DNA of 64,000 nt. Source: Acidobacteriota bacterium. GTDB taxonomy: Bacteria; Acidobacteriota; Holophagae; Acanthopleuribacterales; Acanthopleuribacteraceae. The notes beneath the pieces are model-generated. The model was given only the letters and a program-made list of their open reading frames with translations. It was not told the origin of the DNA and searched no databases. The position numbers and the translations under genes were made by a program. Shown piece by piece: positions 1 through 8,653 of this stretch (within the stretch, counting starts at the first letter, position 1; every line of letters begins with the position of its first letter). Where the stretch lies: assembly GCA_020637335.1 (NCBI GenBank), contig JACJWC010000005.1, positions 193,310 to 257,309 on the forward strand, given 5' to 3'.

Positions 1-60
1 ATCTTACAGGAAAAGCAGACAATTGAAAACGCAGCGCATAGCATGTCCTTCACCGAACCC

Positions 61-1302
61 TTAAGCGCCAGCCAGCCAGCGCAGAATTTGCCCGCACAGC
101 CAAGCGCCATAGGTGCCCAAGGCGTACCCCAAAACAGCCAGCAAGACCCCAACGGGCGCCAAAGAAGGGTGGAAGGCTGAAGCCACAACGGGCGCAGAGG
201 CTGCCCCGCCAATATTGGCTTGGGAACCGACCGCCACAAAAAACAAGGGCGCCTTAATGAAGTAGCCCACCGCCAACAACAGCACCACATGGAACAAAAT
301 CCACAAGGCTCCTACCCCAAACAACCATGGATTATGAAAAATGGCAGAAATATCCATTTTCATACCGATCGAGGCGATCAGAATGTAAAGGAACAAGGAT
401 CCCATCTTGGATGCGCCGGCACCCTCCAAATTGCGGGCTTTGGTAAAGGACAACACCAATCCACCCGTCGTTGCAAAGACCACTAACCAGAAAAACTGGC
501 TGGTCAACGAGAATTTCTTCAGGCCTGGCGCCGCAGCTTCGATGGTTGGCGCCAGCCAATCGGCGGCCAGATGCGAAAGACCCGTGATGCCAAAGCCAAC
601 CATTATGACCAACATCAAATCGGTCAGATTGGGGATTTTGGCGACCTTGGCTTCAAATTTCTCAACTCGCTCGCGCAGTTCGTGAATGGCCGAATTGTCA
701 GCGCCAGTCCAGGCATCAATCTTTTCAGAACGGCCCGCCATGAACAATAAACAGGCCATCCACACATTGGCCACAATTACATCGACGGCGATCATCGAAG
801 AAAAAACGGCGTCGCCCACATGGAAAACTTCTTTCATCGCGTTTTGGTTGGCGCTCCCACCAATCCAACTTCCGGCGATGGTGGTCATACCACGCCAAAC
901 CGCATCGAACCCTTCTCCACCTACCACCGAGGGATGGATCTTGGAGAAAATATAAAAGGAAAAGGGACCGCCCAAAACGATGCCAACAGTACCCGTAATG
1001 AACATTATCAGCGCTTTGGGGCCCAATCGTAATATCGCTTTAAAATCCACACTTAACGTCAGCAAAACCAAACAGGCAGGCAGCAAGTAGCGCGAGGCGA
1101 CGAAATAGATCTGCGATTTTTCACCCGAGATCACATTGAGCGAAGAGAACACCGATGGAATGAAATAACACAGCAACAGACCCGGTACAATGCTGTAAAA
1201 GCCTTTGAATTCGGCCCGCGTTTGCGTGTAAAAAACCGCGCCAAGGATGAGGCATAGCAGGCCAAACACAATGGCATCATTGGTAATCAAGGGCTCAGTC
1301 AT
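61..1302 (-). CDS. DUF819 family integral membrane protein
   Basis: The 413-residue protein is strongly hydrophobic, with about ten predicted membrane segments, and carries the glycine-rich stretch IAGSWIGGSANQNAMKEVF that is typical of the DUF819 (YjcL-like) family. Members are inner-membrane proteins suspected to be transporters, but their substrate is unknown. A hydrophilic loop around residues 190-225 (rich in Glu, Lys and Arg) separates two membrane halves. The ATG at 1302 is preceded by a GGAGTGG ribosome site. It is divergent from the DNA methylase gene that follows, and 142 bases separate the two. The family assignment is from sequence resemblance recalled from memory, and no function can be inferred from the neighbours. 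Confidence 0.85.
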   Translation of the reverse strand: MTEPLITNDAIVFGLLCLILGAVFYTQTRAEFKGFYSIVPGLLLCYFIPSVFSSLNVISGEKSQIYFVASRYLLPACLVLLTLSVDFKAILRLGPKALIMFITGTVGIVLGGPFSFYIFSKIHPSVVGGEGFDAVWRGMTTIAGSWIGGSANQNAMKEVFHVGDAVFSSMIAVDVIVANVWMACLLFMAGRSEKIDAWTGADNSAIHELRERVEKFEAKVAKIPNLTDLMLVIMVGFGITGLSHLAADWLAPTIEAAAPGLKKFSLTSQFFWLVVFATTGGLVLSFTKARNLEGAGASKMGSLFLYILIASIGMKMDISAIFHNPWLFGVGALWILFHVVLLLAVGYFIKAPLFFVAVGSQANIGGAASAPVVASAFHPSLAPVGVLLAVLGYALGTYGAWLCGQILRWLAGA

Positions 1303-1444
1303 GCTTTAATCCACTCCGTTCATTGCGTTTTGGCCCACTCTACCGAGTGATGATCGGGCTGTAAAGGGAAAAGCGGCAGCAGCCTTGGTCCCTGACCTGG
1401 CTCCAGCTAGAATGAGATGCCCATTTCGATCCGGGAAGGACCTT

Positions 1445-2719
1445 ATGAAAAAACCGCCTTTAAGACTCCAAGTCACCACCCTTTGGGACTACCCCAGCCA
1501 ACATTACGGAACCGACATGCAAGGCGATAAAAACTATGCCGGTGCCACCCCTTCCTACCTGATCTGGAACCTTTTGGAACGCTACACCACACCGGGTAAC
1601 CTGGTGGTCGATCCCATGTGCGGCAGCGGCACCACCTTGGACGTGGCCCGCGATTGTGATCGCCGCGCGCTGGGCTACGATTTACAGCCACAACGCAAAG
1701 ACATTTTCCGCTGTGATGCACGCAAATTACCGATTGAAGATGGCAAGGCCGATTTCGTTTTTATCGATCCACCCTACTCAACCCACTTGAAATATTCTGG
1801 CGATCCGGCCTGCCTAGGCGAACTCAGCGCCAACCAGGCCGACTATTACCAGGGCATGGCCCAAGTCATTGCCGAGATTTACCGCATCCTCAAACCCGAA
1901 CGCTACATGGCCCTGTACATCTCCGATTCCTTTGTTAAAGGCAAACCGTTTATGCCGATTGGGCCACGGGTGTTCCAAATCCTGGAACGATTCTTTGAAC
2001 CAATTGACATCGTTAGTGTCGTGCGCCACAACAAGGACCTGGAAAAAGGCAATTACCGCCAGGCCGCAGATGAAGGCAATTTCTATCTGCGCGGGTTCAA
2101 CTACCTGTTCATTATGAAAAAGGTCAAAGGCCGTGAACCCCTGGTAGATCAGGACCCATTCCTCAGCTTTTTGCTCAGCAAGTCGGCGCAAACAGAAGAA
2201 GTACGCCGGGAAGACCCCACACCACAGGCGCCAGCGGCCCGCGCCTTTCGCGAGCGGCCCAGACCATCGGCCAAACCGGCCGGCCCGCGACGTCCGGAGC
2301 GTTTTGAACCGCGCGAACGCGAAGAGAAATCCGCTCGGCCCCGCCAGGAACGTCCCGAACGCGATCGATCGAGAACGGCAGCCACGCCCATAAAGAAGCG
2401 CAGTTCAACGCGTTTTGAACCGCGGGAACCCGAAGACAATTCAGCGCGACCGCGCTCCGAGCGTCAGGATCGCGATCGGCCAAGACCTGCGGCCAAACCG
2501 GGCGGGAAACGCCATTCCGACAGTTTTGAGCCCCGCGAACGCAAAGAAACGACGCGTTCGAGCGGTCGGCCAGCCGCCAAGAACACACGAAGTGGCAAAC
2601 CGAGTAGATCGAAATCGGCACCTGCGCCAAAACCAAAGGCCAAAGGGAAAGGCAAAGGCCCGATGGACGTCAAATCATTCGGCCTCTCGCGCCTCAAGAA
2701 AAAACCAGGCAAAGACTAA
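1445..2719 (+). CDS. Orphan DNA methylase with basic repeat tail
   Basis: Residues 1-235 form a methyltransferase core of the N6/N4 DNA methylase type. It has an S-adenosylmethionine motif DPMCGSGTTLDVA and a catalytic DPPY motif (context FIDPPYSTHLKYS). Residues 240-424 are a low-complexity, Arg/Lys/Pro/Glu-rich tail containing three copies of a 37-residue unit starting with FEPRE. The ATG at 1445 was chosen because GGGAAGGA lies seven bases upstream; an in-frame TTG at 1385 has no such site. No restriction enzyme is adjacent, so this is an orphan methylase or possibly an RNA-directed enzyme. The substrate cannot be told from sequence. The tail is probably disordered and nucleic-acid binding (inference). 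Confidence 0.85.
   Translation: MKKPPLRLQVTTLWDYPSQHYGTDMQGDKNYAGATPSYLIWNLLERYTTPGNLVVDPMCGSGTTLDVARDCDRRALGYDLQPQRKDIFRCDARKLPIEDGKADFVFIDPPYSTHLKYSGDPACLGELSANQADYYQGMAQVIAEIYRILKPERYMALYISDSFVKGKPFMPIGPRVFQILERFFEPIDIVSVVRHNKDLEKGNYRQAADEGNFYLRGFNYLFIMKKVKGREPLVDQDPFLSFLLSKSAQTEEVRREDPTPQAPAARAFRERPRPSAKPAGPRRPERFEPREREEKSARPRQERPERDRSRTAATPIKKRSSTRFEPREPEDNSARPRSERQDRDRPRPAAKPGGKRHSDSFEPRERKETTRSSGRPAAKNTRSGKPSRSKSAPAPKPKAKGKGKGPMDVKSFGLSRLKKKPGKD
2300..2630 (+). repeat. Three in-frame 111-base repeats in methylase tail
   Basis: Units start near 2300, 2411 and 2522, a spacing of exactly 111 bases (37 codons). Each begins with codons for R/S-F-E-P-R-E, and the first two continue with a similar SARPR, ERxxRDR and AA pattern. 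The third is truncated after about 23 residues. The period is a multiple of three, so the frame is kept. Confidence 0.8.
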
Positions 2720-2819
2720 ACACCCATCTAGTGTTGTGGAGAACGGCAGGATGTTCCGCAAAACTGCAACCTCATTCGTTTTTCGCCTGAGCCTGATTCC
2801 TCATAGGCCTGGTGGCCTA

Positions 2820-2914
2820 GCCGTTTCACGTTTCACCAGTTCCTTCGCGGACTGCTGTTTCTCGAAACAGCTCCTGCGGGAGCCATCTCGATGGCGACCA
2901 ACCCCGCCTGCACC
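2820..2914 (+). repeat. CTCG-loop three-hairpin repeat, copy A
   Basis: Three consecutive short hairpins can be drawn: AGTTCC-TTCG-CGGACT (imperfect), GCTGTTT-CTCG-AAACAGC (perfect 7-bp stem) and GCCAT-CTCG-ATGGC (perfect 5-bp stem). The same order recurs at 4842-4950 and, on the other strand, at 5053-5113. No coding potential was seen. Confidence 0.8.
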
Positions 2915-2949
2915 ATCGAACTCGCATCCCTTAACGTGACCCTTCCTTT

Positions 2950-2974
2950 GTGGCCCGGGTTGTTTTACCCGGAA
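2950..2974 (+). repeat. Palindromic end, CCGGGTTGTTTTACCCGG family
   Basis: GTGGCC is followed by CCGGGTTGTTTTACCCGG, itself a hairpin with a CCGGGT/ACCCGG stem. It closely matches the left ends of two about 200-base elements at 45918 and 46920, and the short copy at 59945. Confidence 0.75.
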
Positions 2975-3109
2975 ATACGAATGGTTTAGCCCAACGAAAA
3001 CCCTGACCGGAGCTTAGCCGCCCGGAATTGATCCTGCATTTTGGTTCCGTTTTTGGGGCGAAATCGCTAGACTTGGGCCCAGTAATCGAACTTGGTTTGG
3101 AGGAGATCT

Positions 3110-4660
3110 ATGTCTAATAGTCAGGCCACGCCTGCATCCGGTGCAGTCGGGAAATTTCTGGATATTATTGAGAGGTTGGGCAACAAATTACCGGACCCAG
3201 CCGTTTTGTTTCTGCTTTGCCTTTTTGCCGTTTGGATTTTTAGCTGGTTGTTATCGGGGGTAACCTTTGATGCCATCGATCCGCGCAGCGGGAACCCAAT
3301 CCAAATCGTTAATCTCCTGCAAGGCAAAGAACTCGTCGCCTTCCTGGCCGGTATGGTCAAAACTTTCACTGATTTCCCGCCGCTCGGTGTGGTTCTGGTT
3401 GCCATGCTCGGGGTTGGGGTCGCCGAACATTCCGGTTTCATTAGCGCTGGCTTAAAATTGATGCTCAGCTTTACCCCCAAAAACCTGCTCACCCCAATGA
3501 TCATTTTGGTCGGCATTGTCAGCCACACCGCTACAGATGCAGGCTACGTTTTGGTTATTCCCCTGGGCGGCGTTATTTTCTATGCGGCTGGTCGACATCC
3601 GCTGGCTGGAATCGCGGCTGCATTTGCCGGGGTTTCCGGCGGTTTTAGCGCCAATTTTGTGCCTTCGGCCATTGATCCGCTGTTGCAGGGCTTCACCCAA
3701 AGCGCCGCGCAACTGATCAACAAGGATGTATTGGTCAATCCGCTTTGCAACTTCTTTTTCACCTCAGCCTCTTCCCTGCTGATCATGGGTTTGGGCTGGT
3801 TTATTACCGATCGCATTGTGGAACCGCGACTCAAATCGGCCGCAATCGATGGGGACCCCAATGAGATCCCCAAGTTTCACGAGCTGAGCGATCAGGAAAC
3901 CAAAGCGTTTTCGGCAGCCTTTTGGGTCATGGTTGTGTTGCTGGCCTTGTTGGTGTTTGTGCTTTATCCCAGCACATCGCCTTTCCGCGATGATTCAGGC
4001 AGCCTGACCAGTTTTACCTCTCCGATCATGAAATCGATTGTGCCCTTGATCTTCATCCTCTTTTTTGTTCCCGGCTTGATCTACGGCACGATGACCGGTC
4101 GTTACAAAAAAACCAAGGACTGGGTCATGGACATGGGAAAAACCATGAGCACCATGGGTTATTACATTGTGATGGCCTTTTTCTGTGCCCAGTTTGTTTT
4201 TGCCTTCGGTCATTCCAACCTGGGTGCCTTGCTCGCCGTAAAGGGCGCAGCCTTCCTGCAAGCGCTGAACTTGCCGCCTCAGGCCACCATCGTCGGCATT
4301 ATCTTTTTAACGGCATTGGTCAATTTGTTGGTCGGTTCCGCCTCCGGGAAATGGGCCCTGATTGCGCCTATTTTTGTCCCGATGTTAATGCAGTTGGGCA
4401 TCAGCCCTGAACTGACCCAGGCCGCCTATCGAGTCGGCGATTCGACCACCAACATCATCACACCGCTCATGCCGTATTTCCCATTGGTGGTGGCCTTCTG
4501 CCAGCGCTATGTCAAGGGCACTGGCATTGGCACGCTGACATCGATCATGTTGCCCTACAGCGTGGTCTTTTTAATTGTCTGGTCCCTGTTCCTGGTTCTG
4601 TACTGGATGCTGGGTATCCCCCTCGGATTCCAAGCCTCCTATATTTACCCGGCCGGTTAA
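3110..4660 (+). CDS. AbgT-family transporter
   Basis: A 516-residue polytopic membrane protein resembling the AbgT (p-aminobenzoyl-glutamate) transporter family, also linked to antimetabolite export in some members. Recognisable family stretches are GVGVAEHSGFISAGLK, SHTATDAGYVLVIPLGG, and near the C-terminus SASGKWALIAPIFVPM and GDSTTNIITPLMPYF. Length fits the family (about 500-520). The ATG at 3110 follows GGAGGAG by four bases; an upstream in-frame TTG at 3092 overlaps that ribosome site and was rejected. A strong hairpin follows the stop codon. The gene stands alone and is flanked on both sides by repeated hairpin sequences, so it may have been moved with them. The substrate cannot be predicted. 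Confidence 0.9.
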   Translation: MSNSQATPASGAVGKFLDIIERLGNKLPDPAVLFLLCLFAVWIFSWLLSGVTFDAIDPRSGNPIQIVNLLQGKELVAFLAGMVKTFTDFPPLGVVLVAMLGVGVAEHSGFISAGLKLMLSFTPKNLLTPMIILVGIVSHTATDAGYVLVIPLGGVIFYAAGRHPLAGIAAAFAGVSGGFSANFVPSAIDPLLQGFTQSAAQLINKDVLVNPLCNFFFTSASSLLIMGLGWFITDRIVEPRLKSAAIDGDPNEIPKFHELSDQETKAFSAAFWVMVVLLALLVFVLYPSTSPFRDDSGSLTSFTSPIMKSIVPLIFILFFVPGLIYGTMTGRYKKTKDWVMDMGKTMSTMGYYIVMAFFCAQFVFAFGHSNLGALLAVKGAAFLQALNLPPQATIVGIIFLTALVNLLVGSASGKWALIAPIFVPMLMQLGISPELTQAAYRVGDSTTNIITPLMPYFPLVVAFCQRYVKGTGIGTLTSIMLPYSVVFLIVWSLFLVLYWMLGIPLGFQASYIYPAG

Positions 4661-4667
4661 TTTGATT

Positions 4668-4695
4668 GGGAGCCCATGGAACTCCATGGGTTCCC
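4668..4695 (+). terminator. Hairpin after AbgT-type gene
   Basis: GGGAGCCCATGG, loop AACT, then CCATGGGTTCCC form a 12-bp stem with one G-T pair, starting seven bases after the stop codon. There is no clean T-run after it, so it may be a transcript-stabilising hairpin and not an intrinsic terminator. Confidence 0.5.
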
Positions 4696-4808
4696 ACTTT
4701 CCCCGAACTTGGACCCTGAAATGGATCCACATTATTTCATTACGGGCACAGCCTTTCTCAGCTCCAACTTTGGATTGGATGGCCATACCCTTACTCGGCC
4801 TTTCTTTA

Positions 4809-4842
4809 TGGGGCTCCGCCCCATCCGCGGGTAGCCAACCCG
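4809..4842 (+). repeat. Right end of palindromic element family
   Basis: ATGGGGCTCCGCCCCATC (a hairpin) followed by CGCGGGTAGCCAACCCGC matches the right ends of the elements finishing at 46119 and 47124. Together with the left end at 2950 it brackets the AbgT-type gene. Confidence 0.65.
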
Positions 4843-4950
4843 CCGTTTCACCAGCACCACTGCTGGACACCAGCTCCTTCGTGGATTGCTGTTTCTCGAA
4901 ACAGCTCCTGCGGGCGCCATCTCGATGGCGACCAACGCCGCAGGCACAAA
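4842..4950 (+). repeat. CTCG-loop three-hairpin repeat, copy B
   Basis: Direct repeat of copy A, nearly identical over the block from GCTGTTTCTCGAAACAGC to GATGGCGACCAAC. It has a 15-20 base insertion near its start (around CACCACTGCTGGACAC). Copies A and B lie on either side of the AbgT-type gene in the same orientation. Confidence 0.8.
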
Positions 4951-5052
4951 CCAACCCGCAGCAAAAAACTCAAATCCCAAACCAAAAAATTCAAAAAAAT
5001 GCCCATCATAAGCCAACATCCCGCTGTACCACCACTTTGCGACGACGGAGAG

Positions 5053-5113
5053 CCCATCCACCGAGGTGGATGGGTTAAGAGCTGCACCGAGGTGCAGCAC
5101 TCCACGAAGGAGT
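5053..5113 (-). repeat. CTCG-loop three-hairpin repeat, copy C (inverted)
   Basis: Read on the minus strand the order is ACTCC-TTCGT-GGAGT, then GCTGCAC-CTCG-GTGCAGC, then CCCATCCAC-CTCG-GTGGATGGG. These are the same three hairpins as in copies A and B with the same loops. The stem bases differ but remain fully paired. Confidence 0.8.
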
Positions 5114-5367
5114 TGCCTTTTAAGCCCTTCATCGGCAAGGGTTTTATCCTATTTCCGGGCTTTGAGCATGCCGCCTAAACAAAGCCACGATCAATGCCGC
5201 ATTACTAGCAGAATGCAAAAAAAGGCCTGGACTACGGCTCCAAAAATCAAATTCAAGCGACCACAAGCTTTCGAAATTGATCGCTTTGCAGAATACCCAT
5301 GCGAACAACATTTTCGGTGGCCGACCTATCAATTTTGAAACAAAGGACCTCAAGACTGGGAAGCGGA

Positions 5368-6717
5368 TCAATGGTAGGTGATGAGGGTTTTGGGGTCGTT
5401 GAGGACGATTAAGGTGAGCGATTGTTGATCGAGGGTTATCTGGGCTATTAAATCAGCCGAGTCGCCCGACCAGAGGCCAGTTTCCGGTGGCCAGGCATGT
5501 GGGCTGTTCCACAACAACACATGGTCTTCCGCACTGGCCAGCAATCCCGAACCCAAGCTCCAACGTTCCAGTGGTTTACCTGCTAAGGGATAGGTGAATG
5601 TTTGGAAATTCTGGCTTTCATCATCGACCAGCACCAGCCAGGATTGGCGATCGTTTTTGTTGGTGATTACGACCATCTCATCCAAGGGATCCGCATCGAA
5701 ATTGGCGACGAGCACCGATTGAATCGTCCCGATATCATCGGGTAAAGCAATTGAGTCGGGGGCCACAAATTCGAAATCGGAATCTTGCGCCATCCAGTAG
5801 AGTTGATCGGCCCAAACGACCAAATCGTGTGCGCCTGCCACCAATTGGGCAGACCACACGCCACGCAGGCCAGAAATCCCGTAAAAGCTTTGCAACTCAA
5901 GGGTTTGGCTGTCTGGCCGCTGATAGAGTTGAATTTCATTGTTGCGGATAACAGCCAAATCTTGCCAGCCATCTGCATCCCAATCCGCGCATGTCCACTG
6001 GTCAGGCGCCAAATCCAGATCCAACAGGATGCTATTACTGACAAGACGGCCCACATCATTTTGGGTCACCAAGCGAATGCCGGAGGAGCCAGACAGGAGC
6101 AGGTCGTCATAACCTTTGTCCGGTACCGGCAAGGCTTTAAACGACGAGAGCGACTCGCTCAAGATGAGATTGGCATCGCCCAACGCCGCGTCGCCTGACC
6201 AGGCCCAGACCTTTTTTTCACTCAAGAGCAGAACCTGCGGGCCAATGCTCCGGCGAACAAAACGGCCCAGGTCCACAAGTTCTTCAGGCAACGCAAAGTC
6301 CAAGCGCTGCGGGCCCTGGCCTGTGTCCAAGGTCGTGGCCAGGACGGTTGTTTCATTTTCCGAGTCTTGATCGGCGCGATCGCGGACGCGGACCAGGACC
6401 TGATACTCGGTCTTGGGCTCCAAACCGTTCAACACGACGGCGTTTTGGCCTTCCTGGGTCAGTGTAGTGGGTGGATTTGAAGGTTCGAGTTCCGCATTAC
6501 TGCGCGCCAACCACACGGCATATCGCAACTCATGCGCATCTTGAAAATCGTCAGAGCCTTCTGGCCAAGCGATCAGGAGTTGCGTGTCATTAATCGCACG
6601 AACCGTCGGTTGCCCTGTCATTTCGGGTGGATCGGATTGGATCTCCTGGCAGGAAAGCATTAGGACCAACAGAATGGCAATCCCCGCTCTGTTGGCCCGT
6701 TTCAAGATCTTATCCAA
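5368..6717 (-). CDS. Lipoprotein with FN3 and FG-GAP-like repeats
   Basis: The 449-residue protein starts with a signal peptide and a lipobox (LVLMLSC, Cys near residue 23), so it should be lipidated by the lsp pathway. Residues about 35-130 look like a fibronectin type III domain (TVRAINDTQLLIAWPEGSDD ... LEPKTEYQVLVRVRD). The rest resembles VCBS/FG-GAP beta-propeller blades (CADWDADGWQDLAVIRNNEI; VANFDADPLDEMVVITN). Its start is a TTG overlapping the end of the acyl-CoA dehydrogenase gene by eight bases, so it is likely the last gene of that operon. Function is unknown; a surface or periplasmic binding role is inferred. Confidence 0.8.
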   Translation of the reverse strand: MDKILKRANRAGIAILLVLMLSCQEIQSDPPEMTGQPTVRAINDTQLLIAWPEGSDDFQDAHELRYAVWLARSNAELEPSNPPTTLTQEGQNAVVLNGLEPKTEYQVLVRVRDRADQDSENETTVLATTLDTGQGPQRLDFALPEELVDLGRFVRRSIGPQVLLLSEKKVWAWSGDAALGDANLILSESLSSFKALPVPDKGYDDLLLSGSSGIRLVTQNDVGRLVSNSILLDLDLAPDQWTCADWDADGWQDLAVIRNNEIQLYQRPDSQTLELQSFYGISGLRGVWSAQLVAGAHDLVVWADQLYWMAQDSDFEFVAPDSIALPDDIGTIQSVLVANFDADPLDEMVVITNKNDRQSWLVLVDDESQNFQTFTYPLAGKPLERWSLGSGLLASAEDHVLLWNSPHAWPPETGLWSGDSADLIAQITLDQQSLTLIVLNDPKTLITYH

Positions 6718-7858
6718 TCACGATTTTGGCAATGGTGTTGAGCTGCATGAAGGACGTTCCCTCATAAATTTTGCCGATTTTTGCATCGCGGTAGAACTTT
6801 TCGACCGGGTACTCTTTGGAATACCCGTATCCGCCAAAGAGTTCCAGGGCGCCGGAGGTGACCCGTTCGGCCATCATGGACGCTTTTAATTTGGCGATGG
6901 CAGCTTCTTTCACAAACGGTTTGCCCATGTCTTTGAGGCGGGCCGCATTGTAGACCAATAAGCGGGCCGCTTCCCATTCGGCTTCCATGTGGGCGATTTC
7001 GTGTTGAACCGCCTGGAACGTGGAAATCGGTTTACCGAACTGGACACGCTCCTTGGTGTAGGCGATGCAGGCATCCAACGCGCCACGGCCGATGCCAACC
7101 ATTTGCGAACCAATGCCGATGCGGCCTTCATTCAGAGTTTCGATGGCGACCTTGTAACCTTTTCCAACTTCACCGAGCACATTGGCGCGCGGCACTTTAC
7201 AATCCTCAAAGGAGAGTTCCAGGGTCGAGGAAGCACGAATGCCCAACTTGTCTTCTTTCTTGCCTTTACGGAAGCCTTCAAAACCATTTTCGACCACAAA
7301 TGCGGTGATGCCTTTGTACCCCATCGAAGGGTCAATGTTGGCGAATACAATAAACAGTTCCGCTTCCAAACCATTGGTAATCCATAGTTTGCTACCATTT
7401 AAAAGAAAATGGTCACCCATATCTTTGGCGGTCGTTCTCAGGGCAAAGGCGTCGCTGCCGGACGCGGGTTCGGAAAGGCAATAAGCGCCCAGCTTACCTT
7501 CGGCCAGCTGGGGAAAGTATTTTTCCTGAAGTTCAGGGCTGCCCCAATTTTTCATGGCGTTATTGACCAAGGTATTGTGCACATCGACCAAAACACCACA
7601 GCTGGCATCCACACGTGAGAGCGCTTCAATGACGAGGATAGCCGAGAAAAAAGAGCCACCCAAACCACCGAATTCTTCGGGAATCTCAATTCCCATATAC
7701 CCATTCTCAAAAAAATCCTTGATCAGTGAGGGTTCCATCTTTTGGTTTTCGTCCATTTGATGGGAAAGCGGCTGAATCGCCTTTTTGGCATACTCGTAAA
7801 CGGTATCGTAGAGCATTTGCTCGTCATCACTGATGAGGGTTAAAGGTAAATGAGACAT
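6710..7858 (-). CDS. Acyl-CoA dehydrogenase
   Basis: A 382-residue flavoenzyme of the acyl-CoA dehydrogenase family, which oxidises acyl-CoA thioesters to 2-enoyl-CoA with FAD and passes electrons to electron-transfer flavoprotein. Signature stretches are YCLSEPASGSDAF, LNGSKLWITNG, and YSKEYPVEKFYRDAKIGKIY followed by EGTS, where the Glu is the expected catalytic base near residue 368. Length and layout match short/branched or butyryl-type enzymes, but chain-length preference cannot be read. It follows the HExxH membrane protein gene by 36 bases and overlaps the lipoprotein gene downstream. Confidence 0.93.
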   Translation of the reverse strand: MSHLPLTLISDDEQMLYDTVYEYAKKAIQPLSHQMDENQKMEPSLIKDFFENGYMGIEIPEEFGGLGGSFFSAILVIEALSRVDASCGVLVDVHNTLVNNAMKNWGSPELQEKYFPQLAEGKLGAYCLSEPASGSDAFALRTTAKDMGDHFLLNGSKLWITNGLEAELFIVFANIDPSMGYKGITAFVVENGFEGFRKGKKEDKLGIRASSTLELSFEDCKVPRANVLGEVGKGYKVAIETLNEGRIGIGSQMVGIGRGALDACIAYTKERVQFGKPISTFQAVQHEIAHMEAEWEAARLLVYNAARLKDMGKPFVKEAAIAKLKASMMAERVTSGALELFGGYGYSKEYPVEKFYRDAKIGKIYEGTSFMQLNTIAKIVIG

Positions 7859-7894
7859 AAAAGTTTCCTTTCAAAAATGATCAGCTGCATTCTA

Positions 7895-8653
7895 TCAAGA
7901 GACGGCGGTCGCCTCTGTGGTTTTTATGCGAAATGGTGGGAAATCAGGCATAAAAAATCGAGCTAAACGCCATTGGATCGACAGCAACCAAATACTGGTG
8001 TACAGGCCAAGCAGTAGGTTCAGGAGCCAAAGCCCAGCGGTTCGAAAACCGAGTGTTCCGTTTTCCTGCAGGGCGCCGAATAATTTAAAAGCGTCATCGG
8101 AGACAAAAGCGCCCGGTGCCAGTGCTGGATCCAAGGCTTCGTGGATTTGCGTGAATATCAGGGACCACATCTCAAAAAAATCGCCCGAAAACTGGGTGAC
8201 GGGAATAAATGCCAATAAAAACCCCAACCCACCCAACCCCGTTTTTTGTTTTTGGACGGCTTTGGCAATTAAAGCGATGCCGGGCAGGCTGAGCAGGTAA
8301 GGTGCCCAATCGACGCCAGCATAGGCCCAGTAATTGGGTACACTGAACCCGCTGAGCTGACCGGCGTATTCCGATTCGGTCACCACAAAGGGAAAAACCT
8401 TGGCCAGTAGTGCGCCGCCGTACTCAGGCGAAATGGCAAGTTCCTCTACTGTCCCGCCAAACAGCAGGGCTGCACCGGCATGAAGCAGTTCATGGATAGG
8501 CGTATAAACAAAAAATCCGGCAACAAAGGCGACCATGAGCAGGGCCAAATCCTTGTATTGGCCCTTACCCATCAAAGATTCGAGGCTGTTTAAGGCAAAA
8601 CCAAACACCTGTTTCAAAAGGGCGAACGGGAAAAAGAAGGTCAACCACTTCAC
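7895..8653 (-). CDS. Membrane protein with HExxH motif (M50-like)
   Basis: A 252-residue polytopic membrane protein with about five hydrophobic segments. A HELLHA motif (HExxH) lies within a hydrophobic segment near residue 54, as in site-2 protease-like (M50) zinc metallopeptidases. The sequence GVDWAPYLLSLPG further on might supply the third zinc ligand, but the classical LDG motif is not evident. Its ATG overlaps the stop of the upstream small lipoprotein by four bases. The alternative is a non-peptidase member of an M50-like or DUF3267-like fold. Substrate unknown. Confidence 0.6.
   Translation of the reverse strand: MKWLTFFFPFALLKQVFGFALNSLESLMGKGQYKDLALLMVAFVAGFFVYTPIHELLHAGAALLFGGTVEELAISPEYGGALLAKVFPFVVTESEYAGQLSGFSVPNYWAYAGVDWAPYLLSLPGIALIAKAVQKQKTGLGGLGFLLAFIPVTQFSGDFFEMWSLIFTQIHEALDPALAPGAFVSDDAFKLFGALQENGTLGFRTAGLWLLNLLLGLYTSIWLLSIQWRLARFFMPDFPPFRIKTTEATAVS

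Larger units (their letters stand above)
2720..3109. other. Intergenic region with two repeat types
   Basis: No gene is visible in these 390 bases. The stretch holds one copy of a CTCG-loop hairpin repeat (2820-2914) and one left end of the GTGGCCCGGGTTGTTTTACC palindromic family (2950-2974), both listed separately. The remainder carries the leader of the AbgT-type gene, with GGAGGAG at 3099-3105 as its ribosome site. Confidence 0.7.
4696..5367. other. Gene-free repeat-rich region
   Basis: No convincing gene is visible between the AbgT-type gene and the lipoprotein gene on the other strand. It contains a right end of the palindromic element family (4809-4842), a direct copy (4842-4950) and an inverted copy (5053-5113) of the CTCG-loop hairpin repeat. 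The last 250 bases show nothing I can support. Confidence 0.65.

Noticed and set aside
2820..5113. Hairpin repeats as a CRISPR array
   Set aside because: Copies are not regularly spaced, one is inverted, and no cas genes are present.
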